From contig DBQY01000015.1 in NCBI GenBank assembly GCA_002305805.1, forward strand, positions 1 to 27,098: DNA of 27,098 nt, in the 5' to 3' direction. Each line of letters opens with the position of its first letter. Positions within the stretch are counted from its first letter, which is position 1. Below, one piece after another: positions 1 to 7,854 of the stretch. The translations under genes and the position numbers were made by a program. The notes beneath the pieces are model-generated. The model saw only the letters and a program-made list of their open reading frames with translations, was not told where the DNA came from and did no database searches. The DNA comes from Atopobium sp. UBA1382. Its GTDB lineage: Bacteria > Actinomycetota > Coriobacteriia > Coriobacteriales > Atopobiaceae.

Positions 1-16
1 CAACTTTTCGTCCGCA

Positions 17-379
17 CCCCCCAACGTCTCGGATTCTTGGAACAGGGTGAGACAAGAGCGACAATTCCCGGAGAGCACGGGCCCCGCTCCGGGCGCTTCT
101 AATTATTGCGGGGCTTGTCGTACGACTGTCTAAGAAAGCCCACCCTTGTCCGGAACAACTCCAAGAAACGCCGTTCTTGTCGCCCAATGCTCTAAGAAAG
201 CTCGCGCTTGTCCGGCGCACTTCTAAGAATCGAGGATGTTGCAACGCGAGAGGGACGCGAGGCGGTGCAAGGCTCACGTTTTCTAGAGCGGGTGCCGGCA
301 AGAGCCCGGATTCTTGGACCGTCCTACGACAACCCTGGAGATTCCTAGAAGAGAGCCCGGCAAGCGACCCTACAGTCCC
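17..379. repeat. 31-bp-period mosaic repeat array A (left copy)
   Basis: Non-coding array built from a 24-bp unit, CTAAGAA-N9-TTGTCCGG (forward, F) or its reverse complement CCGGACAA-N9-TTCTTAG (inverted, I), repeated every 31 bp. Visible I units lie at 17-40 and 48-71. F units start at 99, 130, 161, 192 and 223. I units follow at 263-286, 294-317 and 325-348, and a degraded one at 356-379 crosses the stop codon of the HAD gene. The I-to-F gap is 27 bp and the F-to-I gap 16 bp. Unit ends are conserved; the central nine bases vary. The array may extend left of the window. Function unknown. Confidence 0.85.
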
Positions 380-1164
380 TCCAGGATCTCCCTCATCGCG
401 ATCTGGACGGCGTGCTCTGCGTTGGAGCCGATCACGCGCTGCGCGACCTGCTTCACGGCGTAGCGCGCGTTGGCCATCACGTAGGGGTGCCCCACGTAGC
501 GCAGCATCGCGTAGTCGTTCATCGAGTCGCCAAAGGCCACAACCTCGTCGCGCTGGATGCCCCAGTAGCGCATGACCTGCTCCAGCCCGGTGGCTTTGTT
601 CACGTGCCGCGGCACCACGTCGATCCAACGCGAGCCGCTCGGGAGGAACGTGAACCACTCGGAGAGCTCGCGCTCGAGCACGTAGGCCATGTCCATCAGC
701 TGGTCGGTGCGGTCGCAGCAGATAGACGCCTTGACGATGCTCACGTCGGGCGAGGGCGGGTCAAAGACGCAGATCGCGTCCGGGAGATCCTTGTCGAGCT
801 CACGCACGTAGGCGCTCTGGTCGTTGAGCAGGTAGGCGTGACCGGCGTCATAGAGGGCCAGGTGCAGGCAGTCGAACATCTGGCAGGTCTCAAAGAGGCG
901 CATCACAGAGAGCGTCGAGAAGACCTCGCGGTCGAGCAGGCGGCCGTCGGCGTAGACCTGCGTGCCGAGCGACGCCACGTAGTCCATCTCGTCCGCCACC
1001 GGCTCGAAGAACCAGCGCAGCGTGTCGTAGCGGCGCCCGGAGCTCGCCACGAAGCGCACGCCCTTGTCCGCGAGGCGATGGATGAGCTCAAAGGTCTCCG
1101 CGGGAACCTGCGAGCGCTCGTCGAGCAGGGTACCGTCCATGTCTGATGCGATGAGCTTGATCAT
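370..1164 (-). CDS. Cof-type HAD-IIB family phosphatase
   Basis: A 264-residue haloacid-dehalogenase-superfamily hydrolase, probably a cytoplasmic sugar-phosphate or cofactor phosphatase; the substrate cannot be read from sequence. Motif I is DMDGTLLD (residues 8-15, nucleophile D8 and acid/base D10), motif II is the SSGRR stretch near residue 41, the motif III lysine is in VNKATGL and motif IV is GDSMND. The cap domain between motifs II and III makes it type IIB (Cof/YbiV-like), and the length is normal for the family. Its ATG overlaps the stop of the preceding HAD gene in an ATGA arrangement, with GAGAGGAAG upstream, so the two are probably translationally coupled. It is the last gene of the pepT operon, and its stop codon abuts repeat array A. 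Confidence 0.9.
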   Translation of the reverse strand: MIKLIASDMDGTLLDERSQVPAETFELIHRLADKGVRFVASSGRRYDTLRWFFEPVADEMDYVASLGTQVYADGRLLDREVFSTLSVMRLFETCQMFDCLHLALYDAGHAYLLNDQSAYVRELDKDLPDAICVFDPPSPDVSIVKASICCDRTDQLMDMAYVLERELSEWFTFLPSGSRWIDVVPRHVNKATGLEQVMRYWGIQRDEVVAFGDSMNDYAMLRYVGHPYVMANARYAVKQVAQRVIGSNAEHAVQIAMREILEGL

Positions 1165-2015
1165 GAGGCTTCCTCTCTCAGGAAGGCGGGCAGCTCGCCC
1201 GCCTGGGTCGCCCGGGCAATCTCGAGAAGGGCATCGGCGACGCCCTCGTCCGCGCTCGCCCCCACATGGTGGCGGGCCGCGCTGAGCACCTCGTCGGTCG
1301 CGTTGGCAACGGCCACGGAATGCGGGACCTTGCGCATGATCTCCAGGTCGTTCTCCGCGTCACCAAAGACCGCGACCTCGTCGATGCCAATCCCCAGCGT
1401 CTCGAGGAGCACCTCCAGCCCGTCGGCCTTGGAGACGCCCTGCGGCAGCACGTCAAACCACTCGGGGATGGGCGAGACGATCCTCACCTCGGGAACCCCC
1501 TCTGCGACGATCGCGCGGCAGCGCTCCATGCGATCCGGCCCGCCGGGGCAGGCAATGGTGGCGGCGATGAAGTCCTCCTCGGGGACCTCCGCGACGGGTG
1601 TTCCGGTGAACTTGGTCCTGCGCTCAAAGACCGCGAGCTCCTCGCGCGTGGCACCCACGCCGTAGGCGGGGTTGCTCAGGTCGGTCTGCTCCGGGTAGCA
1701 CACGAGGAACATGCCGTGCTCGGGCCGCAGCAGACGGTCGAGCCGCACCAGCACGTCGTGGTCGAGAAGAACGGTGCGCACGTAGCGCCCGTCGGCGCGC
1801 ACGCGCTTGCCGTTGGAGAAGATGCCCGTCATGAACCCGCGCTCATCGCCCTGGAAGAAGCGCATGAGCTCAACGTAGTCACGCCCGGTGTCCGGCCCGA
1901 AGAGCACGCCGGCGTCGAGCACCGCGTGAATCGCCTCGATCGTACGCGGCGAGACGCTCGGCTGGCCGAAGGGAACGAGCGTGTTGTCCATGTCGGAGAG
2001 AACGAGTTTGATCAC
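1161..2015 (-). CDS. Cof-type HAD-IIB family phosphatase (DMDNT variant)
   Basis: A 284-residue HAD-IIB hydrolase. Motif I reads DMDNTLV (residues 8-14), keeping both catalytic aspartates but with Asn where Gly is usual. Motif II is the DTGRD stretch, the lysine of motif III is in VSKADGL, and motif IV is GDAEND. It starts with GTG preceded by AGGGAG, nine bases after the stop of the small membrane-protein gene, and ends overlapping the next HAD gene by 4 bp. The N-terminus of the two neighbours (MIKL-SDMD) is alike, suggesting an old tandem duplication with strong later divergence. A phosphatase of a phosphorylated metabolite is likely; the substrate is unknown. Confidence 0.88.
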   Translation of the reverse strand: MIKLVLSDMDNTLVPFGQPSVSPRTIEAIHAVLDAGVLFGPDTGRDYVELMRFFQGDERGFMTGIFSNGKRVRADGRYVRTVLLDHDVLVRLDRLLRPEHGMFLVCYPEQTDLSNPAYGVGATREELAVFERRTKFTGTPVAEVPEEDFIAATIACPGGPDRMERCRAIVAEGVPEVRIVSPIPEWFDVLPQGVSKADGLEVLLETLGIGIDEVAVFGDAENDLEIMRKVPHSVAVANATDEVLSAARHHVGASADEGVADALLEIARATQAGELPAFLREEAS

Positions 2016-2024
2016 GCGCGCTCC

Positions 2025-2561
2025 CTAACCCGTCTTGGTCAACAGGTCAAAGCGGTCGATGCTCATAACGATCTGCTCGATGTCGACGATGCCGAGCAGC
2101 GTCACCGCACGACGACCGTCGACCCACACCTCGAGGTTGCGAAAGCCGGACCCCACGCGCATGCCCGTCCACTCGAGCCGCTCGATCTGGTCGTAGCGCA
2201 CCCATACCCTGGGGCCCACGAGCGGCGTGACAGCCATGCTGTCGCCAAACGTCGAGACGCGATAGCGGCAGATGAGGCTCCACATCACAAAGCACGTGAC
2301 GAGAAACGCGTCAAAGAAGCCCAGCACCACGACCGCGTCGGCAAGAAACACGTCACGCTCGCAGAGCCAGGCGACGAGCAGGCCCAGCACCGCCATGAAC
2401 GTCATGGCGAGCACGAGCGAGCGCGTGAACTCGACCGGGACGACGTAGGTGTCGTGGTGGCTGTGATGACGCTCGGAGATGCGGACGTTGCCCACGTGCT
2501 CGAACGCGAGCGCGACCACGGGGATGATCGCCGCAACCGCAACGAGCAGCCGCTCCCCCAC
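2025..2561 (-). CDS. small membrane protein with a PH-like C-terminal region, unknown function
   Basis: I do not recognise this 178-residue protein. Three hydrophobic segments are visible (about residues 4-20, 47-66 and 72-97). They are followed by a soluble beta-rich stretch, about residues 98-175 (from CRYRVSTFGDSM through VWVRYDQIERLEW to LLTKTG), that resembles bacterial PH-like membrane-protein domains; that resemblance is my inference. The start is a GTG with GGGGAGG eight bases upstream, placed inside the 3' end of the pepT region with only two bases between the pepT stop and this start. It is therefore co-transcribed with pepT and the two HAD genes. A histidine-rich loop (HHSHH) sits between the first two segments. 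Confidence 0.75.
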   Translation of the reverse strand: MGERLLVAVAAIIPVVALAFEHVGNVRISERHHSHHDTYVVPVEFTRSLVLAMTFMAVLGLLVAWLCERDVFLADAVVVLGFFDAFLVTCFVMWSLICRYRVSTFGDSMAVTPLVGPRVWVRYDQIERLEWTGMRVGSGFRNLEVWVDGRRAVTLLGIVDIEQIVMSIDRFDLLTKTG

Positions 2562-2563
2562 CG

Positions 2564-3817
2564 CTACGCCTCCCCGCCCGGCGCGGAGGCGAACTTGGCC
2601 ACGAGGCGCTCCAGCAGGTCGACCGTGAGCTCAAGGCTGCGCACGGGCACGAACTCGCGCACGGAATGAGCGTTGTAGCCGCCGGTGGCGATGTTGGGGC
2701 AGGGCAACCCGCGGAAGGTGAGCTGGGCACCGTCGGTGCCGCCGCGCGCGGGCACGAGCACCGGCTCGATGCCCACCTCTCGGTTGGCCTCGAGGGCGTA
2801 GTCGACGAGGCACTTCTCTGCGTCGCCGAACTTCTCGGCCATGTTGCGGTACTGTTCGCGGAAGGACACCTCGACCGTTCCCTCGCCGTAGCGGTCGTTG
2901 AGGAAGGCGGCGATGCGACGGAAGGTCTCCTTGCGGGCGTCGAAGTCCGCAGCATCGAAGTCGCGCAGGATGTAGGAGAGCGTGACGTCGGAGGCGGTGC
3001 CCTCGATGTCGGTGGGGTGATAGAAGCCCTCGCGGCCCTCCGTGTGCTCGGGGCGCTCGAAGGCGGGGACCAGCTGCTGGAACTCGGAGGCCACCGTGAT
3101 CGCGTTGACCATCACGTCCTTGGCGCTGCCCGGGTGCACCATCACGCCGCGCACGCGCACCGTGGCCTCGCAGGCCGAGAAGCACTCGTAGTTGAACTCG
3201 CCGAGGGCCTCGCCGTCCACGGTGTAGCCCCAGCGCGCGCCGAGGGCCTCGAGGTCGAGCAGCTCCGCGCCGTGGCCGATCTCCTCGTCGGGAACGAAGG
3301 CGGCCACGATCTTGGGGTGCGGCAGCTCAGGGTTGGCAACGAGGCGGGCGAGCAGCGCGCAGATCTCGGCCACGCCGGCCTTGTCGTCCGCAGAGAGGAG
3401 CGTGGTGCCGTCGGAGCAGACGATGTCCTGACCCACAAACTGGGCGAGGTCGGGGACCTGGTCCGGCGTGGTCTGGACCGGCTCGCCGTCAACGACGCCG
3501 GCCACGAGCGGGCCGCCCTCGTAGCGCACCACGTGCGGGCGCACGCCGGCAGCGGGGGCGTCCGGCGAGGAGTCGATGTGGGCGCAGAGCAGCAGCGCCG
3601 GGCACTTCTCGGCGCCGGCCGAGGCGGGCAGGGTGCCCGTGACGTAGGCGTGCTCGTCCACGGCGACGTCCACGCAGCCGATCTCGCGGAGCTCGTCGCC
3701 CAGGTAGCGCGCCATCTCGTGCTGGCACGGCGTGGACGGAGTGACGTCCATGTTGTCAGGGTCGGACTGGGAATCAACCTGCACATAGCGCATGAAGCGC
3801 TCAAGAACGTCGGACAC
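2564..3817 (-). CDS. pepT: peptidase T (tripeptide aminopeptidase, M20 family)
   Basis: A 417-residue di-zinc aminopeptidase that releases the N-terminal residue of tripeptides in the cytoplasm. Hallmarks are AHIDSSPDA (H80, D82 zinc and catalytic), SADDKAGVAEI (bridging aspartate near 144-145), PDEEIGHGA (E178 catalytic base, E179 ligand), the VDGE stretch (D201) and the late histidine in GGYNAHSVREF near residue 384. The order and spacing match E. coli PepT, as does the length. The start is a GTG with AAGGAGG at good distance. It heads a four-gene operon with a membrane protein and two HAD phosphatases. The 134-bp gap to the divergent CapA-like gene must hold both promoters; no operator stood out there. 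Confidence 0.95.
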   Translation of the reverse strand: MSDVLERFMRYVQVDSQSDPDNMDVTPSTPCQHEMARYLGDELREIGCVDVAVDEHAYVTGTLPASAGAEKCPALLLCAHIDSSPDAPAAGVRPHVVRYEGGPLVAGVVDGEPVQTTPDQVPDLAQFVGQDIVCSDGTTLLSADDKAGVAEICALLARLVANPELPHPKIVAAFVPDEEIGHGAELLDLEALGARWGYTVDGEALGEFNYECFSACEATVRVRGVMVHPGSAKDVMVNAITVASEFQQLVPAFERPEHTEGREGFYHPTDIEGTASDVTLSYILRDFDAADFDARKETFRRIAAFLNDRYGEGTVEVSFREQYRNMAEKFGDAEKCLVDYALEANREVGIEPVLVPARGGTDGAQLTFRGLPCPNIATGGYNAHSVREFVPVRSLELTVDLLERLVAKFASAPGGEA

Positions 3818-3951
3818 GGTGCCTCCTTCGACGGTTTTCTCGCCTGATAGTCTATCTCAGCCGGCGCCGCTCCGTGTCAGCCGTTGGTACGGAGAGAGGG
3901 CGCCGGCCCCTCCCCGGGCGACTACAATGGTGCACGTCGGAGGGAGAAGCG

Positions 3952-5280
3952 ATGTCCGAGAGCTATCGCCAGCGCAAGAGGAGCAAGCAGCCGCATCGCC
4001 GCGGCACGCGCATCGAGCCCGCTGCGAAGCGGACCGAGCGGACCGCCGCGCGGGCACCGCGCACGGGCGCGCCCCGTCCCGCGCCGAAGGCGCGTCGCAG
4101 TCGCAGGTCCTTCTCGGTCCTGCCCGTCGTTGCCCTGGTTGCCGCCGTTGCCCTGGTCGGGGCGGGCGTGTTCGCGCTGCGCGGCTGCCTCGCGCCGCAG
4201 CCGAGCGAGCCGGTTCCCGTCGAGGAGGAGGGTCCCACGACCGTCCACTTTGTTGCCGTGGGCGACAACCTGCCGGAGATCAGCATCGCGAACTACGCCG
4301 ACGCGCAGGCCGGCGAGGTCGGTGACGGGGACTACGACTACCGTCCCGTCTACGAGCCCGTCAAGTCGTACGTCGAGTCCGCCGACCTCTCCTACGTGAA
4401 GCAGGAGACGCACCTGGGCGGGGACGACATCGGGCCCAAGGGCTACCCCTCGTTCAACACCACCGACCAGATGGCCGACGCGATCGTGGACACGGGCTTT
4501 GACCTCGTGGCCTCTGCCTCCAACCACTCCTACGACTGGGGCTACTACGGTGCCAACGAGCACTCGCGCGAGGTGTGGAACGCCCAGCCGGTCGTCTTCA
4601 CCGGCACGGCCACGAGCGATGCGGAGGCCGCCGAGATCGCGACCATCGAGCGCAACGGCATCACGTTCGCGCTTCTCGACTACACCTACGGCGTCAACGG
4701 CTACGACCAGGAGGACCTGCCCTCCTACGCCGTGAACTTCATCGACAAGGACCGCATCGCCGATGACGTGGCCCGCGCGCAGGAGATGGCCGACGTCGTG
4801 CTCGTGGCCATGCACTGGGGCACCGAGAACCTCATGGAGGCGGACGAGTATCAGACCGAGTACGCGCAGTACCTGGCCGACCTGGGCGTGGACGTGGTGC
4901 TGGGTTCGCACCCGCACGTCATCGGGCCCATGACGTGGCTCACGGGCGAGGGCGGAAACAAGACGCTCGTTGCCTACTCGCTCGGAAACTTCACGAGCAA
5001 CCATGAGGTGAAGCGCATCAGAAACGAGCTCGAGGGAATGCTGAGCTGCGACTTTGTGAAGGACGGCGACGACGTCAGCATCGAGAACGTCCGGTGGACC
5101 CCGCTTGTGATGCACACCGACGGGACGAGCTTTGCGGTCTACGCCCTCAAGGACTACACGCCCGAGCTCGCCGCCGAGCACCCGGGCCTCGCCGAGGAGG
5201 CGGACCCCATCGCGTGGCTTCGCCAGACCAGCTCCGACGTGGTGAACGCGCTCGGCGACGAGTTTCCCATCGACATGTGA
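3952..5280 (+). CDS. CapA family protein (PGA-capsule-type metallophosphatase fold), membrane anchored
   Basis: A 442-residue protein with a basic N-terminal tail (residues 1-53), one membrane segment (about 54-75), an acidic/proline linker and an extracytoplasmic CapA domain (about 98-345). Visible family motifs are VAVGDN (102-106), SASNHSYDWG (188-197, cf. the usual NNH-D-G), MHWGTE (287-292) and GSHPHV (318-323). CapA proteins act in poly-gamma-glutamate or other envelope polymer processes and have a calcineurin-like fold. Which polymer is involved here is unknown, because no capB/capC homologue is in the window. I chose the ATG at 3952 because GGAGGGAGAAG precedes it; an in-frame ATG at 3874 has no good ribosome binding site and would add 26 unlikely residues. 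Confidence 0.88.
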   Translation: MSESYRQRKRSKQPHRRGTRIEPAAKRTERTAARAPRTGAPRPAPKARRSRRSFSVLPVVALVAAVALVGAGVFALRGCLAPQPSEPVPVEEEGPTTVHFVAVGDNLPEISIANYADAQAGEVGDGDYDYRPVYEPVKSYVESADLSYVKQETHLGGDDIGPKGYPSFNTTDQMADAIVDTGFDLVASASNHSYDWGYYGANEHSREVWNAQPVVFTGTATSDAEAAEIATIERNGITFALLDYTYGVNGYDQEDLPSYAVNFIDKDRIADDVARAQEMADVVLVAMHWGTENLMEADEYQTEYAQYLADLGVDVVLGSHPHVIGPMTWLTGEGGNKTLVAYSLGNFTSNHEVKRIRNELEGMLSCDFVKDGDDVSIENVRWTPLVMHTDGTSFAVYALKDYTPELAAEHPGLAEEADPIAWLRQTSSDVVNALGDEFPIDM

Positions 5281-5351
5281 GGGCGCTCGCGGCCCGCGGC
5301 GCCTGACGGCGCGGAGCGAAGGCGGTCCGAGCGAGCCCCGAGGAGGAGATC

Positions 5352-5789
5352 ATGAAGCGCAGCAACGGCAGGCAGGAGGCGATCCGCGCCATCGTGCGCG
5401 GCCAGTCCATACGGACGCAAAACGAGCTCGTGGAGGCGCTCGCCGAGCGGGGCTTTCCCTGCACGCAGGCGACGGTCTCGCGCGACGTCTCAGAGATGCA
5501 CCTGAGAAAGCTCGCGGGAGGGCTCTACGTCCTCGAGGAGGACCTCAACCTGCAGCTCGTGCTCTCGGAGTTTGTCATCGAGGCGAGAAGCGCGGCGGGC
5601 CAGAGCCTCGTGGTGGTGCTCACCCAGCCCGACACCGCGGTGAGCGTGGCGAGGGCCGTCGACGAGGCGCGCCTCGCCCACGTGCTCGGCACGGTCGCCG
5701 GAAGCGACACGGTGTTCGTGGCGACCGACTCCCCCGCAGGGGCCGACGAGGTCAGGGGCCTCGTCACCGCCCTCGCCGAAAGCGGCTAG
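5352..5789 (+). CDS. argR: ArgR-family transcriptional regulator
   Basis: A 145-residue arginine-repressor-type protein. Residues 1-65 form the winged helix-turn-helix with the recognition-helix signature TQATVSRDV (38-46). The C-terminal half is the hexamerisation and effector domain with GTVAGSDT at 113-120. In E. coli and Bacillus ArgR/AhrC this motif has two adjacent Asp residues (GDDT) that bind arginine; here the first is Ser (S118) and D119 is kept. The start is supported by GAGGAGG seven bases upstream. No arginine biosynthesis or deiminase gene lies nearby, so its targets must be elsewhere. Its stop codon overlaps the stop of the convergent HAD gene. Confidence 0.9.
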   Translation: MKRSNGRQEAIRAIVRGQSIRTQNELVEALAERGFPCTQATVSRDVSEMHLRKLAGGLYVLEEDLNLQLVLSEFVIEARSAAGQSLVVVLTQPDTAVSVARAVDEARLAHVLGTVAGSDTVFVATDSPAGADEVRGLVTALAESG

Positions 5790-6667
5790 CGCGCGGAGCC
5801 GCCCGAGCTCGCAGGCCCGCCCGAGCGCGCGGAGCCGCCCTGCGCCATTTCCGCCAGGATCGGCTCGAGGTAGCGCGCGACGCCCGACTCGTCGCAGGAC
5901 GCGGTCAGGTGGTCGGCGGCCGCCTTGACCTCGGGCGCCGCGTTGGCCATGGCGACCCCGTCACCGGCCGCGGCCAGCATCGTGAGGTCGTTGTCGCCGT
6001 CGCCGAAGGCGATGCAGTCCCGCGGTGCGACCCCCAGACGCTCGCAGAGCCACAGCAGCCCCGCCCCCTTGTGCGCGGAGCGGTCGGTGATCTCTATGTT
6101 GCAGGGCAGCGAGGAGGCGCGCCTCAGGGAGGGCGCGGCGTCGACGAGCGCGCAGACCGCGTCGCGGTCCTCGGCTCGACGGTAGAAGACGTTCAGCCGG
6201 CACACGTCCCCGATGCGCGAGAGCTGCTCCTCCAGGCTCGCGTCGTAGACGGTGCGCACGCTACGGACGAACTCCTTGGTGGCCTCGCTGAGCTCGAGCC
6301 GCTCGATCAGCGAGAAGCGCTCGCGCTCGGCGTAGACGGTTCCGTCGGCAAATAGGTCGAAGGTGACGGGTCGGTCGCGGAGCCTTTGGTAGAGGCCGAG
6401 CACCAGGTCCTTGTCGATGGTCACCTCGCGCAGGGTCCGCCCGCCGGCGACCTCGGCCACGACGGCCCCGTTGGCGCAGACGGCGTAGCGAACGCTGGGA
6501 TGGGCGAGCAGCTCGGGCGGCAGCCCCGCGAGGTTGCGGCCGGTGCAGGGAACCACCATGACCCCGACGGACGCCGCGGCGTCGAGCGCGGAGGCGTTCT
6601 CGGGGGTGATGGCCTTGGCGGAGTCGAGGAAGGTCCCGTCCATGTCCACGAACACGAGCTTGAGCAC
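5786..6667 (-). CDS. Cof-type HAD-IIB family phosphatase with repetitive C-terminal tail
   Basis: A 293-residue HAD-IIB hydrolase: motif I DMDGTFLD (8-15), motif II PCTGRNL, the motif III lysine in SAHKGAGLLW and motif IV GDGDND. It starts with GTG preceded by AAAGGAG, 31 bp after the stop of the hydroxyacid dehydrogenase, so the two probably form one operon. It resembles the HAD gene at 13560-14378 much more than the two HADs at the left end (shared PCTGR, HPSVR-AVC, DLF, LLWLC-RLGV, GVARYLEP), so these two are closer paralogues. The last ~17 residues are low-complexity Gly/Ser/Ala/Arg encoded by a direct repeat (GCGCGGAGCCGCCC at 5791 and 5827) and look like a late extension. Confidence 0.9.
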   Translation of the reverse strand: MLKLVFVDMDGTFLDSAKAITPENASALDAAASVGVMVVPCTGRNLAGLPPELLAHPSVRYAVCANGAVVAEVAGGRTLREVTIDKDLVLGLYQRLRDRPVTFDLFADGTVYAERERFSLIERLELSEATKEFVRSVRTVYDASLEEQLSRIGDVCRLNVFYRRAEDRDAVCALVDAAPSLRRASSLPCNIEITDRSAHKGAGLLWLCERLGVAPRDCIAFGDGDNDLTMLAAAGDGVAMANAAPEVKAAADHLTASCDESGVARYLEPILAEMAQGGSARSGGPASSGGSAR

Positions 6668-6698
6668 AGCGTCTCCTTTGGTCCCGAGCCCGCCCGGC

Positions 6699-7679
6699 TC
6701 ACGAGAAGCGCATGCGGTCCGCGAACGTCACGCGGTTGGGCGGCTCCTTTCCGTCCTTGAAGGCAATGATGTTGTCTGCCACCACGTCGCCCATGCGACG
6801 GTTTGCCTCGAGCGTCGCCGAGCCGATGTGCGGGGTCGTGAGGACGTTGGGCAGCTCGTAGAACTTGGGCAGCGTCGGCGGTTCGCGCTCGTAGACGTCG
6901 ACGGCGTAGCCCCCCAGACTGCCCGAGAGCAGCGCGCGCTCGAGCGCGGACTCACGCACGATTCCGGCGCGCGCCGTGTTGATGAGCAGCGCGCCCTCCT
7001 TCATGCGGCGAAACTCGCGGGCACCCAACAGGTTGCGCGTCGCCGAGGTGAGCGGCGCGTGGATGGTCACGACGTCGGACTTCTCGAGCAGCTCGTCGAG
7101 GCCCGTGTAGAGCAACCCGTAGTGGGACGCCTCGGGGCGCTGGACGATGTCGTAGCCCAGGATGTCCATCCCAAAGCCCATCGCGCGCGCCGCGACCGCC
7201 ATGCCGATGGCGCCCACGCCGATGACCCCGATGGTCTTGCCGTAGAGGCTCCTCCCGGGGATCTTGTTCCACACGCCGGACTTGAGCTGCGTCACGGTCT
7301 GGGTGATCATGCGGGCCAGGTCGAGGATGAGCGCAAAGGTGAGGTCGGCCGTCTCCTCGCGGTTGGCCCCGGGGGTGTTGGTGATCGTGATGCCGCGCCG
7401 CATGGCGCAGGCGAAGTCGATGCCGTCGAAGCCCGCCCCGTGGCGCGCGATGAGGCGCAGGCCGGGGAGCTTCTCCATGGTCGCGGCGTCAAGGTAATCG
7501 TTGCCGAGCACGATGGCGTCGCAGTCGTGGGCGTGCTCGACGATCTCGTCCCCGGAGAGCGGACGGCCGTACGGGTTGACGCGCACCGTGCACCCCGCCG
7601 CCTCGAGTCGCTCGACCGCGCTTGTGTCAAAGATGCCAAACGTCGCCGCACACGACGCGACAACAAACGAATTCGACAC
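6699..7679 (-). CDS. D-isomer-specific 2-hydroxyacid dehydrogenase family protein
   Basis: A 326-residue NAD(P)-dependent oxidoreductase of the PGDH/2-ketoacid-reductase family. The Rossmann motif is GVGAIG (154-159). The catalytic triad is visible as R237 (NTARAG), E266 (REPP) and H284 (TPHIGS). The substrate (a 2-keto acid such as a keto-sugar acid, hydroxypyruvate or glyoxylate) cannot be decided. I place the start at the GTG at 7679 because AGGGA lies six bases upstream; an ATG at 7697 and a GTG at 7706 are alternatives without a clear ribosome binding site. It sits downstream of the sugar-acid-type operon in the same orientation, but a hairpin at 7793-7833 and about 175 bp separate them, so it probably has its own promoter. 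It is followed by a HAD phosphatase gene. Confidence 0.88.
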   Translation of the reverse strand: MSNSFVVASCAATFGIFDTSAVERLEAAGCTVRVNPYGRPLSGDEIVEHAHDCDAIVLGNDYLDAATMEKLPGLRLIARHGAGFDGIDFACAMRRGITITNTPGANREETADLTFALILDLARMITQTVTQLKSGVWNKIPGRSLYGKTIGVIGVGAIGMAVAARAMGFGMDILGYDIVQRPEASHYGLLYTGLDELLEKSDVVTIHAPLTSATRNLLGAREFRRMKEGALLINTARAGIVRESALERALLSGSLGGYAVDVYEREPPTLPKFYELPNVLTTPHIGSATLEANRRMGDVVADNIIAFKDGKEPPNRVTFADRMRFS

Positions 7680-7792
7680 GTCGTGTCCCTTTCCCATAAT
7701 GCACACCGTCCGGAGGGTATTTTACCCCTTGGCCGCCGCCACGAGCCTCGAAGACGCGGCGGAGTCCCGACAGCGCACACAAAGAGGGGCAC

Positions 7793-7833
7793 GGGGCCGG
7801 GCGACGCCATCTCCCAGAGCGCCGCCCGGCCCC
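7793..7833 (-). terminator. GC-rich hairpin after the dehydratase gene, likely transcription end of the PTS operon
   Basis: GGGGCCGGGCG (7793-7803) pairs perfectly with CGCCCGGCCCC (7823-7833) across a 19-nt loop, 22 bp beyond the dehydratase stop. On the minus strand it is followed only by a short pyrimidine stretch (CCCTCTTTG), not a clean U-tract, so intrinsic termination is inferred. The surrounding gap (7680-7854) holds no gene I can see. Confidence 0.6.
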
Positions 7834-7854
7834 GGCAGGACCGAGCGCGTCGGG

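Noticed and set aside
17..379. The repeat arrays as CRISPR.
   Set aside because: Units of 24 bp with 7-bp links leave no room for spacers, unit cores vary, runs switch orientation, and no cas gene is present.
177..575. A plus-strand frame starting in array A and running opposite the first HAD gene.
   Set aside because: The product is Arg/Ser/Pro-rich with no domain, the start lies in a repeat unit, and the opposite strand has a clear HAD gene.
3874..3951. An earlier in-frame start for the CapA-like protein at 3874.
   Set aside because: It lacks a ribosome binding site and lies in the divergent promoter region. The ATG at 3952 has GGAGGGAGAAG directly upstream and begins a normal basic tail plus membrane anchor.
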